Assembly (NCBI RefSeq): GCF_002994745.2
Contig: NC_037089.1
Coordinates: 80,562,347-80,626,346 of the forward strand
Direction: 5' to 3'
Length of the DNA: 64,000 nucleotides
Origin: Rosa chinensis
Taxonomy: Eukaryota; Streptophyta; Magnoliopsida; Rosales; Rosaceae
Shown: one piece after another, positions 1-10,296 of the stretch
Layout: each line of letters starts with the position of its first letter
Position numbering within the stretch: the stretch's first letter is position 1
Position numbers and translations under genes: made by a program
Notes under the pieces: model-generated
What the model saw: the letters and a program-made list of their open reading frames with translations, nothing else
What the model was told of the DNA's origin: nothing
The model's database searches: none

Positions 1-46
1 TTATAATTAAGTGAGTACAACAGTTAAAATTTTGAATGAAATCTAG

Positions 47-1033
47 AGACTTAACATTCCTCCTAAAGTCAAGATTTTCTCTTGCCTTTTAGCTAGGGGA
101 AGATTGAAAACTAGGGCAAAACTTGCTCGTTATTCTACTAATTATGATTCTTTGTGTATCCTTTGCATCTTAGGAGATGAGGACTTAAACCACCTTTTCT
201 TCTCATGCCCATTTGCTGCAAATGTTTGGCGCTCTGCTGGAATTACCAATACAGATTTCCAAAACTTTAAAGAATGGTTTCTTTCCTGGTTCAGGAAGGA
301 TTACCAAAAGTCTACTACTGAAAATCTTCTCCTTCTTTGCTGGAAAATTTGGGAGGTGAGGAATAACCTCATCTTCAGACATTCTCACTCTCTTTCTAAC
401 ATGGTGGTTCATGCTGTGGCATCCATTGGTGAGAATTACAAAAGGAATAACCCTTGTCGTTTCAAGGGTCCTGCCTCTACCTCTCAAGTTATTTACTGGC
501 TTCCTCCTCCTGCTAGCTTCGCCAAGCTCAATTTCGATGGTTCTGTTGTCAACAAGAAAAAAGCAACTGTTGGTTTTGTTATCAGGGATCATGATGGTTC
601 TCCCCTTTTTGTTGGTGTTAGAGCTATTGGTCATGATTAATCTGTCCCCATTGCTGAAGGAAGTGTTGTTCGTGATGGTCTTTATCATGCCCTCCTCCTT
701 AACTGTCGAAAGCTTTATGTCGAAGGTGACTTCAAGTTAATTATAGACTCTATCAACAAAAAATGTGCTCCTCCTTGGCGTCTTCGTACTCTTGTGAAAG
801 ACATTCTGAGTCTGGCTAGCAATTTCGAAGCTGTTTCCTTCTCTTATGTTCCCAGGAAATCCAACTTCGTTTCAGATGCTATTACAAATATGGGTCATAG
901 ATCATCTACTCCTATCACTTGGTCCAAAAAGTTGCCATTCTCTGCTTTGTCTGCTTTTAATTTTGATCTGTTTAGTTCTGGTTGTAGTAGGGGCTTTAAG
1001 TTGTAATTTTCTTTCCCTCCTAAAAAAAAAAAA
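47..1033 (+). pseudogene. 3' end of a LINE (non-LTR retrotransposon): RT zinc-binding region and RNase H
   Basis: One reading frame runs from just after a TAG at 44-46 to a stop at 1004-1006 and is broken once by an in-frame TAA at 638-640. The first part reads as the zinc-binding domain that follows plant LINE reverse transcriptases (C-x2-C spacing around CILCILGDED, then HLFFSCPFAANVW). The second part reads as a plant RNase H-like domain (KLNFDGSVV at about 525, then GFVIRDHDG, AEGSVVRDGL and VEGDFKLIIDS). An A-rich run at 1021-1033 is a likely poly(A) tail. The reverse transcriptase core lies outside the window. The stop makes this copy dead. The family call is firm; whether the A-run marks the true 3' end is inferred. 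Confidence 0.8.
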
Positions 1034-1692
1034 TAGTACAAACTTTCACTACTAGATGTTTAATGTACGTCTTCACCACCCGATGCCAAGGTATCCATTC
1101 ATTTTAGCTACATTTCTTCCTACTGACTATACCATATAGTTATAACGTTTTACCCATACAATATAGGAGATTAGATCATACGTAGTGCATGGTTGGTAGA
1201 CCACAAAAAACCATGCTTTTTGTGGAACCGTTATAGATGACTTAGATCAGCCTCCTTAATTAATTTACCACCACAAATATTTGATCTATAATTGTATGAT
1301 TGCAGAGAGTGTTGTTTCCCTTAATATGGAAGTGCCCAGCTAATTAGCTATATCTGATCTGTCACTGCAACAACTGCAAGTTCCAACATTTTAGTAATGT
1401 TCATTATTGTCACTCCGGTTGTTTAGTCACAACTTGCCACTTACTATAGAGTAGATTATTAACAACAAATCTGTGATTAAAGCCTCTGTTGTTCTTATAT
1501 ATTAACAGCTACGAGGTTTTAACCACACCACAGTCACACCACATTTCATGATTACTAGTATTAATATATCTGCCTATCTGGTCAAAAATTAGTTTTGGTC
1601 TTAAATATCACTATGCTAAAACCCTTAAAGTTTTGTAGCGAGTAATCGCTGAAAATTGGCAGTAAAATTCCCGACTTATGAATGTAAGAACG
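1034..1692. other. Intergenic, no gene seen
   Basis: AT-rich unique-looking DNA between the LINE tail and the SINE. No coding frame, terminal repeat or array was recognised. Confidence 0.5.
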
Positions 1693-1708
1693 TGCAGCTC
1701 ATAAAAGT

Positions 1709-1927
1709 ATTTTTATTTTTATTTTTATTTTATTGAGATCACACTGTTCCTTAAAGACTTTTTAGGCCGAAAGACTAATCTGTGCCGGGGGAACATGTCA
1801 GAACACTTCCTCCCCCTGGTCACCAAGAACAGTTTAGGATTTAACTTCAATAAGCATCAGCGGGATTCGAACCCGGGTGTGAGAGTTTCACACCTGGAGC
1901 TTACCAACTTGACCACCTGTGGTGGTT
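1709..1927 (-). mobile_element. tRNA-derived SINE with 16-bp target-site duplication
   Basis: On the - strand the unit starts with a tRNA-like head: an A-box-like stretch (tggtcaagttggtaagctcc) followed by a B-box (gggttcgaatccc at about 1863-1880). A body with no coding capacity follows, then an A-rich simple-repeat tail (aaaat units, + strand 1709-1731). The unit is flanked by the perfect 16-bp duplication tgcagctcataaaagt at 1693-1708 and 1928-1943. Head, tail and duplication together define a complete SINE inserted by LINE machinery. The tRNA-like head cannot be a working tRNA gene: no acceptor stem closes around it. Confidence 0.82.
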
Positions 1928-2130
1928 TGCAGCTCATAAAAGTTGATCAAACTCAAAAACTGACCAAACAACCTGAATTCCTATATATGCATCTGGAGTT
2001 CCGGACTTAAACCATGACCTCCCATAGCGGAATATTGTCCTAGCAAATCATTAAGTACTTCGTACAGCCAAAGTTTACCATATGATAGAGTATTTTTAGG
2101 TGTAAATACCCGACACTATAGGAGAAAATG

Positions 2131-2860
2131 AATCAGACAACGGGCTAAAGCCTGTTGTCTGATTGAAAATGAGAATGTTGTCTAGTAGCCTGTCGTCTGA
2201 TTGCATTCAATCAGACGACAGGCTTTTTATGTCGTCTGCTTACTCATTCATACAACACGTATATGTAAATATGTGTTGTCTGAATTTTCGCAATTTTTAT
2301 TATTTTGGTTAAACTGTTGTAGAGTATAGAATCACACAACAGTTTATTACTCAAGTGTTGTGTGAAATTATTTTAGCACAACAATGTTTCCTTGGGTCTG
2401 TTGTCTGTGATTAATCTCCAACAACAAGTGTTAGGTGCATGTGTTGTCTTGAATGAACCTCATACTACACTTACTATTTCTTCATGTTGTCTGAATTGCA
2501 TTTAAGATAACAATTCAGTGGATGTATATGTTGTCTGAATTGCATTTAAGACAACAATTTACTGGATATATATGTTGTCTGAAATGCATTTAAGATGACA
2601 AGTGATGGATGCAGGTGTTGTTTTGAATGAACCTCATACCACACTTGCTATTTCTTTCTGTTGTCTGAATTGCATTTAAGACAACAATTTGCTGGATATA
2701 TATGTTGTCTGAAATGCATTTAAGATGACAAGTGATGGATGCAGGTGTTGTTTTGAATGAACCTCATACCACACTTGCTATTTATTTCTGTTGTCTGAAT
2801 TGCATTTAAGATAACAATTTACTTTTCCTATATGTTGTCTGAATTGAATTGACACAATTG
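2131..2860. repeat. 5' subterminal repeat array of the CACTA element
   Basis: The first 100 bp hold a foldback built from cagacaac/gttgtctg and cagacgac/gtcgtctg blocks. From about 2440 to 2860 a unit of roughly 60 bp recurs (tgttgtctgaattgcattt followed by aagacaacaatt), including two long direct copies starting near 2520 and 2660. The matching arrays at the other end are at 7420-7600. Clustered short motifs near both ends are the usual transposase-binding design of CACTA elements. Confidence 0.75.
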
Positions 2861-2889
2861 CTTTTTGGAAATAGGCAAATATGAAAAAT

Positions 2890-4040
2890 GTTGATACAAA
2901 TAAGTTCTAAATGTCAATTAGTAGCACATCATTCCCGTAGATTGCCAAAACATAAAAAAAAAAAACTACAAAGAGGTCTCCTACTACAATGTACTGCTTA
3001 CATATCAGTTCAAAGTACAATTCATGTCCAACCAAATTTTAACCACAAGAGTGAGCAATATTGTGCCGAGACCCCAGTTGTTAGCCATTTTTTGGTTGAG
3101 AATCCCAGTAACTCCATAAACAACAACACTGCAGCAACCACACTGCAGAATAAACAGCTTGCCAGCAACATTGAAACTCATCTGCCCAAGCAAAAAACAA
3201 CTACTGTCTAAAAAGAAATAATTACATGGTTATAGTAATTACATAACAAACAGATAGTAACTAACTAACTATAACAAATAGGCTGACTTCATTAAAATCA
3301 TGAATCACTGTGCTAACCTTGGGGCAAAATCCTTAAAACTCTCAAACCCTTGCCTGTAGGAGTTTAAAAACCTGGACTTTCCAACTTCTTGAATATATGC
3401 AACTTTGAAGCACCAACCACAGAAAGAACAACAAATCAAATCAAAAGACGAAATCAGCAACACATCCCAAAAATAAACAAAAAAAAAAGGCAGCAACAGA
3501 GTAGTACCTACTCTGAGATTCTAACAACTTTTGCCAGACTGAAACTCCTTTACCTGTATTGGACACTATATAGTATATATGAGGGATGTAAATAAATAAT
3601 AAAATCAGTAAGTGCAGAAAGCAGTAGGTTATACAAACCAAACAACACGAAGAAGAGGATGGAACACTTTTAGGTGCCAGGAAAAAAGATTTCCAATGAT
3701 CATAATCGAACAATTCATACCATGAACAGAGCAGAAAAGGATAAGAGGTAATAAGTTTCACATAACATACAGAAAAGGAAGAACAAAACTCAATATTTTT
3801 GTAAGAGAAAATGGAAGTGAAGCTTCACGAAAATGTAAGAACAAAACCCCAATGACGACCTTCTTGGCCCTGGCGATCTTGCCTTCTCTGCAACCGCAGC
3901 TGTTAGTGCCGGCTCTCGCTGCTTTAATTGTTAACAAGAGAAGCATTTCGTGAATCTCCCTCCATTGTGTCTCTATAAAACATCCAAATATCAGAAAAGT
4001 CACTAATATATAGATCAACACAATGATGCTAACTACATAG
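2890..4040. other. Interior of the CACTA element without recognised gene
   Basis: A-rich sequence with only short chance reading frames. The stretch at about 3850-3960 is more GC-rich than its surroundings and may be another captured exon, but no protein family was recognised on either strand. Confidence 0.35.
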
Positions 4041-4047
4041 TACATAG

Positions 4048-4389
4048 TTGGAGTGGAATTACTCCCTTTCAGCCTTGTTAATTGCTAGATTGGAAAGCTG
4101 CAGAGACATACATAAGGAGATTATACCCCCAAAACAAGAGAAGAAGGATGAGACGAAACAAAAGGAGAAGAGTTCCTCAAAACCCCCAGAGAAAAAGGAG
4201 GAAAAGAAAGAGAAGGAGAAGGAGAGTGGTAAATCAACTGAAATAGATACCAAGGTTGTAGACGTTAAGGAAGAGATAAAGCTGGTGGAGGTTAAGACAA
4301 AAGAGGGGAGTGCTCCTTATTTCATTCACTATGTCTATGCTCCACAAATATTTAGTGATGAAAATCCAAATGCTTGCTCTATAATGTAA
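4048..4389 (+). pseudogene. Captured 3' fragment of a heavy-metal-associated isoprenylated plant protein (HIPP) gene
   Basis: The last 80 or so codons show the linker and tail of HIPP proteins: a long Lys/Glu/Pro-rich stretch (residues about 27-75), then APYFIHYVYAPQIFSDEN, and a C-terminal CSIM that fits a CaaX prenylation box. The N-terminal heavy-metal-associated domain with its CxxC metal site, which defines the family, is missing, and the codons before residue about 20 do not resemble a HIPP. The piece sits inside the CACTA element, so it is read as captured sequence. The frame is open to the CaaX end, so it could still yield a short basic prenylatable peptide if transcribed; that is speculation. 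Confidence 0.72.
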
Positions 4390-5700
4390 CTATGAGAATC
4401 TGTAAGCAGGTATATTATGCTTTTGAGGTTCAGTTTGGGGTTAGTTTTTTTTTTTTTTTTCTTCATATTTGAATCCTTCAAATAAAGTAATGTAGTACTA
4501 TTATAAGCTATATTTTTGTTGGACAACACTATTATACTCTAGCTAATTAAGTAATTCACACTAACTATAGCTAGGGTATATATTCAGGCGTAGATTGAGG
4601 AATTCCTCTCTATATGGGAACAAGACTATGACCTAAGAGGCCGGGTGCATCGAAACGTAGTTGCATTTATAATAGCAGCACTTAATTTTTGTCCATTCTG
4701 TAGCCTCTAGCTTTGAGACTTTTCCACAAACCCTTTACCGTTGTAACCTTGATGAACACATATAGCTATTTCATGGGCTCTGGTGAAACTAATGGTGAAT
4801 ACAGCAAGGTTACAAGGGTAAAGGTTTTTTGAATGCATATAGCAACACTTAATTTTTACCCTTACACATATAGCTATAACCCTTGTAACCTTGCTGTATT
4901 CACCATTGGTTTAACTTGGTAAGGAAAATTTTCACACTCACCACCTGATCGATCGTCCTATTGCAATCTGATTTTTAAAATACAAGTGTAAATTCTAACA
5001 CAATTGAACCATCACATGATCATGAGGATGATAAAGAACTAATACTACTCTTTTAGTACGATCGATTGAGTTGCTATTATCATCCACTTGACTGTATTAT
5101 CTTCTAAATAAAAGCTGTTTATGATATGGAATCAAGAGGATTCTCTCCTCGTATTCTAATTTGGTCTTGACATTGTACTTACCAATTGAGCGACCTGTAC
5201 TCAATGATCTGGTGTACCAAGACTATGCTAACAGCCTAAGACCCAGTCTTCTCTTATCTGTCAGGCATAATAGTATTTTATGAAGAAGACCAAAGGATTT
5301 AGGCACTTATTCCTACCCCCACCCCCAACAAAAACTAATATAAAGACCTCTCATAATAGGATTTGGAGCTGCTAGATAGTAGGGGAAGTATGTCCAATTT
5401 AACAGAGGAGAGGTCATCCTTAATTCTAATTATTATATAATTTCATTTACTTTCGTTTTTTCATTTTTCTGGGAGTAGAGATCGATCTAATGAGAAACTG
5501 ATACTCATATATATCCCAGGTACTTAAAAACTAAGCTAGAAAGAAGCCATATATGACATAGATTAATGAGTCAAAGTAATAATAAATAATCTGAGACGAC
5601 ACTTAGAACTAATCCAGGGTACTTTGTGCCAAATAGCAAAACCAAACCTAGCTAGGCTACTAGCGGTATTGATGATTATATAATAGAGATATATGTCATA
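4390..5700. other. Non-coding interior of the CACTA element
   Basis: Downstream of the HIPP fragment, AT-rich DNA that probably includes the 3' untranslated region of the captured gene (poly-T at 4446-4460). It contains one foldback structure (4791-4907). No other gene was seen. Confidence 0.4.
4791..4907. repeat. 29-bp inverted repeat (hairpin)
   Basis: The arm at 4791-4819 (beginning aatggtgaatacagcaaggt) is the perfect reverse complement of 4879-4907, with a 59-bp loop. Flanking lines at 4671 and 4838 share the phrase cacttaattttt, so the structure probably arose by inverted duplication of a short stretch rather than as a separate MITE. Confidence 0.65.
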
Positions 5701-5750
5701 CATATCATGTTTCTAAGATCTATCTGCATATACAGAGTAACAGAGAGGAG

Positions 5751-5752
<2 letters not shown>

Positions 5753-5834
<82 letters not shown>
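5753..5834. repeat. (GA)41 microsatellite
   Basis: Uninterrupted GA dinucleotide run. Read on the - strand it extends the LRR fragment as a run of Ser-Leu codons, so the apparent C-terminus of that frame is an artefact of the repeat. Confidence 0.97.
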
Positions 5835-5839
<5 letters not shown>

Positions 5840-6540
5840 CTGGATGGGAAGCATTAGGTGATTTGAAGAGCTGTGTCCTGCAGGGATGGACAATAAAACG
5901 GGTTCAATGGATTTCCAGTGGGACAAGCCCAAAAGGTTGATCATTTCTATGTCAACGAATCCAATAGGTACTAACTTGTACCAGTAACCAATCTCAACTA
6001 CATTGGACTTCCGACAATACGCAGATATACTCTTTGGTAAGCATGAAATCGATTGAAAAGTAATCCTTTTCAATGATACACAACCGTCGGTAAACAGTTC
6101 TCTGCTCACTCTTGGTAACCCTACAAGTGATTTGAGATATACACACCGCGAAAATCCAAGGTAATCTAGCCCTCCAAGGCCTCTGATACAATCAGGTAAG
6201 CTACAAATTGGATTCTCACATAGATACAGTTTCTTCAGTGAGGATAAGTTACCAAAATCCCTAGGAAAAGCATCAACAGAAAGTTTGCAGTCTGCAAGAC
6301 TTAACTCAACTAAAGTGCAGGGAAAAGAAGCCCAAAAATTATCAATACGTTTATCTATTGGTGGCCATGACTTGAGCTCCCCAGCGAGTATTCGATTTAT
6401 TGGAACTTCATCGGCTTCAAGAACTTTCAGAGATATCATATTCCTCATTTCCATTGGAAACTCATAAAGATTTGAGCAACCGGACAAAGTAAGTGTTTCA
6501 AGTGATTTCAAATTAGCAACATTAAATGGAAATCAAATTA
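5835..6540 (-). pseudogene. Captured leucine-rich-repeat fragment of a TIR-NBS-LRR (TNL) resistance-type gene
   Basis: The - strand frame reads a series of irregular LRRs typical of plant TNL proteins: LETLTLSGCSNLYEFP, then the marker TLVELSLADCKL, LSSLKKLYLCENPICSLP, a LKSLVGLP step and a CVSLKRITF step. TIR and NB-ARC domains, the P-loop and most LRRs are absent. Homology begins close to 6540 on the right and stops at the GA microsatellite. The piece lies inside the CACTA element in the opposite direction to the HIPP fragment, so the two came in as separate captures. No start or stop codon of the original gene can be assigned. Confidence 0.8.
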
Positions 6541-6786
6541 TCAAACCATTTCTAACTACCCAATCAGTATCATTACCTTAATTAAAATCAACATCAAGTG
6601 ATCAAGATCGAAAATTCAAAAGGAAATTGAACCCATTTGAAATTGAACCCGTTTCTAACTACCCAATCACTCAATCAGTATCATTACCTTAATTAAAATC
6701 AAGATCAAGATCAAAAGATAATCAAAGCCATTTGAAATTGAACCCATCAGAAACTTAGAAGAGAAGAAGAGGAGGACTGGAGGAGG

Positions 6787-7260
6787 CGAGGAGCCGAGGA
6801 GAAGAAGAAGATGGAGAGGGAGAGAGAGATAGTGAGATACCTGGAGGCGGAGCTCGGAGACCGGACAGGAGGAGACGGGTTGCTGGTTGCTGGTTATAGC
6901 CTTGCTCGTTGTGTTCCGTGTTCGGGACTCGGGAGTGCTCCAAGTCTTCAACCCCGAGTTCGGCAGTGGCCGGTGGGGCTTGAAAGGCTGGAGGCGGAGC
7001 TCGGAGACCGGAGATGGGTTGCTGGTTACAGCCTAGCAGGTTGCTGTGTTCTGTCTGTTAAATGGACCGGAGATGGATTAAATCGAAAATGGAGAGAGAG
7101 AGAGAAAGAGGGTTGCGGTAAAGAACAAAGAATGAGGGAATTGGGTTAGGAGATGGAGGCTGAAGAGTGAAGAGAGTCACCACCGAGGGAGAGAGAGAGA
7201 GAGAGAGAGAGGGAGGGAGGCGGTAATCGACCGAAGAGAAGCGGGTGAGAGAGGCTGAGT
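6787..7260. other. Purine-rich stretch with an internal direct duplication
   Basis: GA-rich DNA in the right part of the CACTA element. A block beginning ctggaggcggagctcggaga at about 6841 recurs at about 6989, each followed by gggttgctggtta. It could be a captured 5' untranslated region; no protein was recognised in any frame. Confidence 0.45.
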
Positions 7261-7419
7261 CAAACACGCAGGGGAAGAAAAGGGCCAATTTTTTTTAGCG
7301 AAGGGAGGGAACCCTAAACTAGATAGATTTCGAGGTTTTTTTTTTTTTTTTTGATACAAAAAGTTTTCCAGGATTTTCAACCCACCAAATTAATTAAATT
7401 TTTCTTTTTTGGGTTTCTC

Positions 7420-7600
7420 AGACAACATATGTCATTGCAAGTGTTGTCCCAAATTTGCAAATTTCAGTTTATGACTGTGTGTTGGCTGAGGGGAAGAGAA
7501 ACGACAAGATTAACACATATGTCGTCTGACGTACTCAGACGACATATAAATTCAATATGTCGTCTGTTATGTGTCGTCTGATTCACTTTCTCCTATAGTG
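7420..7600. repeat. 3' subterminal repeats of the CACTA element
   Basis: Copies of gtcgtctg and cagacgac alternate up to the terminal repeat, mirroring the left end. Confidence 0.7.
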
Positions 7601-7603
7601 CGA

Positions 7604-7740
7604 GCACCCTAACCTAATTGAATGTCAGCTGGTAGTTCGATCACCTCCTAAGTTTGTTGTCACATAAATATAATAGACAAGCGCCCTAACCTAATTGAAT
7701 GGGAGCTCACAGTTCACCACCTACGTTTGTTGGCACATAC
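7604..7740. repeat. Short tandem duplication of about 76 bp
   Basis: The phrase ccctaacctaattgaatg occurs at 7609 and again at about 7685, each copy followed by a related stretch ending gtttgttg and cacata. The second copy runs into the proposed copia LTR edge, so the LTR boundary there is uncertain by a few bases. Confidence 0.6.
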
Positions 7741-8030
7741 ATAGTATTGCTTTCGGATCAATTCACATTTTACATAAAAAGAGGATGTACACCTTTTTTT
7801 TTCTTCTTCTTCTTCTTTTGGCAAAACAAATTAGTCAGATAAGACGAGATATAGAGAATAAATTTTCTGATAATCTATTCATCTCACGAATGGAGGTATA
7901 TAAAGAGAATTACCGGTATACAATTAACCTACGTCTCTATTCTCTATCACACACTGAATGGGTAAGTACTAACTATAATATAATTACAATATATTTCATT
8001 CCTAATATTAGGCCATGACTCACGCTAACA
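7728..8030 (-). repeat. 3' LTR of the interrupted Ty1/copia element
   Basis: In element sense the LTR would run from tgttagc at 8030 to gccaaca at 7728, giving the TG..CA ends and short inverted repeats expected of an LTR (303 bp). A purine-rich tract (aacttgagggggagtg in element sense, 8031-8046) lies next to it as the polypurine tract. A TATA-like run (ctttatatacc) is present in the same sense at about 7895. The 5' LTR of this element was not found in the window. Confidence 0.65.
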
Positions 8031-8121
8031 CTCCCCCTCAAGTTGGGCTTGGTTAAGTTGGCGCATACACGTTAACCATGCCCAACTTGCTTAGTGAGTC
8101 ATAAAACTCCTTCCTGGAAAC

Positions 8122-10296
8122 TCATTTAGTAAATATATCTGCAAGTTGCTCTTCAGTTGGGACGAAATGAAAGCTAATAATTTTGGCATCTAGCCTTTCC
8201 TTTATAAAGTGACGATCAACCTCCACATGCTTAGTATAATCATGTTGTACTGGATTCTGTGATATGTCAATAGCTGCCTTGTTGTCACAATACAACTGCA
8301 TAGTACTTTTGAGTTTGAAACTTAGATCACGTAACAAATTTCTTAGCCACAGCAACTCACACACTTCGTGAGCCATACCTCTATACTCGACCTCAGCACT
8401 TGATCGTGCCACAACTTTTTGTTTCTTGCTCTTCCAGGTAACCAAATTACCTCCCACAAAGGTAAAGTAACCCGGTGTTGATCTTCTGTCTGTAATATTT
8501 CCAGCCCAATCTGCATCTGTCAAGCCACAAACCTCAAGAATGTTGTTGTGTTTAGAAAACAACACTCCTCTTTCTAGAGCTGACTTCAAGTACTTCAAAA
8601 TTCTCATAACAACATCCATGTGACTCTCACTCAGGTTATGCATGAACTGACTTACCACACTCACTGCATATGCAACATCTGGTCTAGTATGAGCCAGATA
8701 AATCAAACGTCCAACCAACCTCTGATAGCAAGCCCGATCAGTGGGTACCTGATCTGGATACTCAGCTAAACAATGGTTCTGCTCAATAGGAGTATCGATA
8801 GGTCTGCAATCCAACAACCTTGTCTCTGTCAACAAGTCAAGAACGTACTTCCTCTGGCACAGGTAGATTCCTTCTCTCCCCCTGGCTACCTCAATTCCTA
8901 AGAAGTACTTAAGTTCACCTAAGTCCTTCATCTCAAACTCAGAGGCTAGCTGTTTCTACAGTCTATCCATCTCAACAGTATCATTGCCAGTGATTACCAT
9001 GTCATCTACATAAATAATTAGAGCTGTTACCTTCCCTTGTTGATGCTTGAGAAATAAGGTATGGTCCGAGTTTCTCTGTTTGTAACCAACCTTCCGCATG
9101 AACTGTGAAAATCTTCCAAACCAAGCACGAGGTGACTGTTTGAGACCATACAGAGACTTTCTCAATTTGCATATAAAATCACCAGGAGAAGCAACTACAT
9201 ACCCAGATGGAAGGCTCATGTACACCTCCTCAGTGAACTCTCCATGAAGGAACGCATTCTTGACATCAAACTGTCGAAGTGGCCAGTTTAAACTAGCAGC
9301 AAACGACAGTAGAACCCGGATTGTGTTCATCTTGGCAACATGAGCAAATGTTTCATCGTAATCTATACCATACGTCTGAGTAAACCCCTTTGCTACAAGG
9401 CGTGCTTTGTATCGACTCACTGATCCATCTGCATTATGCTTCACGGTAAACACCCAACAACAACCTACAGCCTTCTTGCCCTGTGGTGGAGGCACAAGTT
9501 GCCAAGTATTGTTCTTCTGCAACGCCTCCATCTCTTCCTCCATTGCATTCCTCTACTTTGGATCCCCCAATGCATCCTGCACTTTGTTAGGTACTGATAC
9601 AACAGATATTTGATTCACAAATGATTCATATGACTTAGACAACCTCCTAGTGGACATATAATTGGATACTGGGTATTTTGATTTGGCAGTAAGAGTAGGT
9701 TCAAACCTTTTGGTTGGTTGACCCCGAGTAGTCCTATTTGGTAACACATATTGCCCAACATTAGACTCACTACTACTAGTACCAGTGGGTGGACATACCT
9801 TAGATGAGTGATCTTCAGCACCAGGAAACTGTGGGTCAGGGGTAGGAGCTACAACCGGAGGGGCAGTTGTGTCTTCAACTTCACTTTCTGTAATTGAGAC
9901 TGGTGCCTGGATGTCTGGACCTTCTGCTTCTGGAGGTGACTGGTTGATGGTCTCAACTGGATCCGTCAAAATGCCTCTTGCCTGTGTGACTTCTTCTCCT
10001 ACTTCTGATTCATCCCCCTGATCTCCATGATACAGCTCTTCAAAATATGAATTCTTCCCCTGAAGAGCCATATCTGAAGAGGAAAAATAGCTCATGTCCT
10101 CAAAGAAAGTAACATCCATTGTGACATAGTACTTTCTGGTAGGTGGATGAAAGCACTTGTACCCTTTCTGATAGCCTCCGTAGCCAACAAACACATATTT
10201 AAGCGCCCGTGCATCCAACTTAGACCTCTAATTTTTAGGGACATGGACAAAGGCAACACAGCCAAAGACACGAATTGGAAGATTATGAAATGAAGG
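8122..10296 (-). pseudogene. Copia pol, distal part: integrase C-terminus, reverse transcriptase, RNase H
   Basis: From right to left: integrase tail region (GYQKGYKCFHPPTRKYYV, about 10190-10120), a long acidic linker, the reverse transcriptase (NTWQLVPPPQGKKAVGCCWV, GIDYDETFAHVAKM, and the YVDDM catalytic motif at about 9010), then RNase H (TDADWAG, CDNKAAIDI, and the tail LADIFTK at 8122). Three in-frame stops break the frame: TAA near 10229, TAG near 9552 and TAG near 8952. Compared with the copia consensus these fit CAA, TGG and CAG codons lost by C-to-T (or G-to-A) transitions. The right end is the junction with the inserted 9-kb element. Confidence 0.87.

Larger units (their letters stand above)
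2114..7600. mobile_element. Non-autonomous CACTA (En/Spm) transposon carrying host-gene fragments (Pack-CACTA)
   Basis: The ends are cactataggagaaa (2114) and tttctcctatagtg (7600), a near-perfect terminal inverted repeat, flanked by the 3-bp duplication CGA at 2111-2113 and 7601-7603. Both ends are rich in copies of a ttgtctga/tcagacaa motif, as in subterminal repeats that bind CACTA TNPA-type proteins. No TNPD-type transposase is visible in its 5,487 bp. Inside lie a fragment of an isoprenylated metal-binding protein gene (+ strand) and a fragment of a TIR-NBS-LRR gene (- strand), so it has captured DNA from at least two unlinked genes. It would depend on transposase supplied elsewhere. Confidence 0.88.

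Noticed and set aside
203..688. 161-codon - strand frame
   Set aside because: Antisense shadow of the LINE RNase H frame, which has clear family motifs.
1863..1927. Possible tRNA gene on the - strand
   Set aside because: A and B boxes are present but no full cloverleaf closes; head of a SINE.
1795..2010. 71-codon + strand reading frame
   Set aside because: It runs across the tRNA-like head of the SINE and its target duplication; chance frame.
3441..4045. - strand frames of 95-106 codons with hydrophobic stretches
   Set aside because: Composition is AT-driven and no start, homology or partner supports a membrane protein.
5707..5940. Frame with a long Arg-Glu repeat
   Set aside because: Translation of the GA microsatellite; no independent support.
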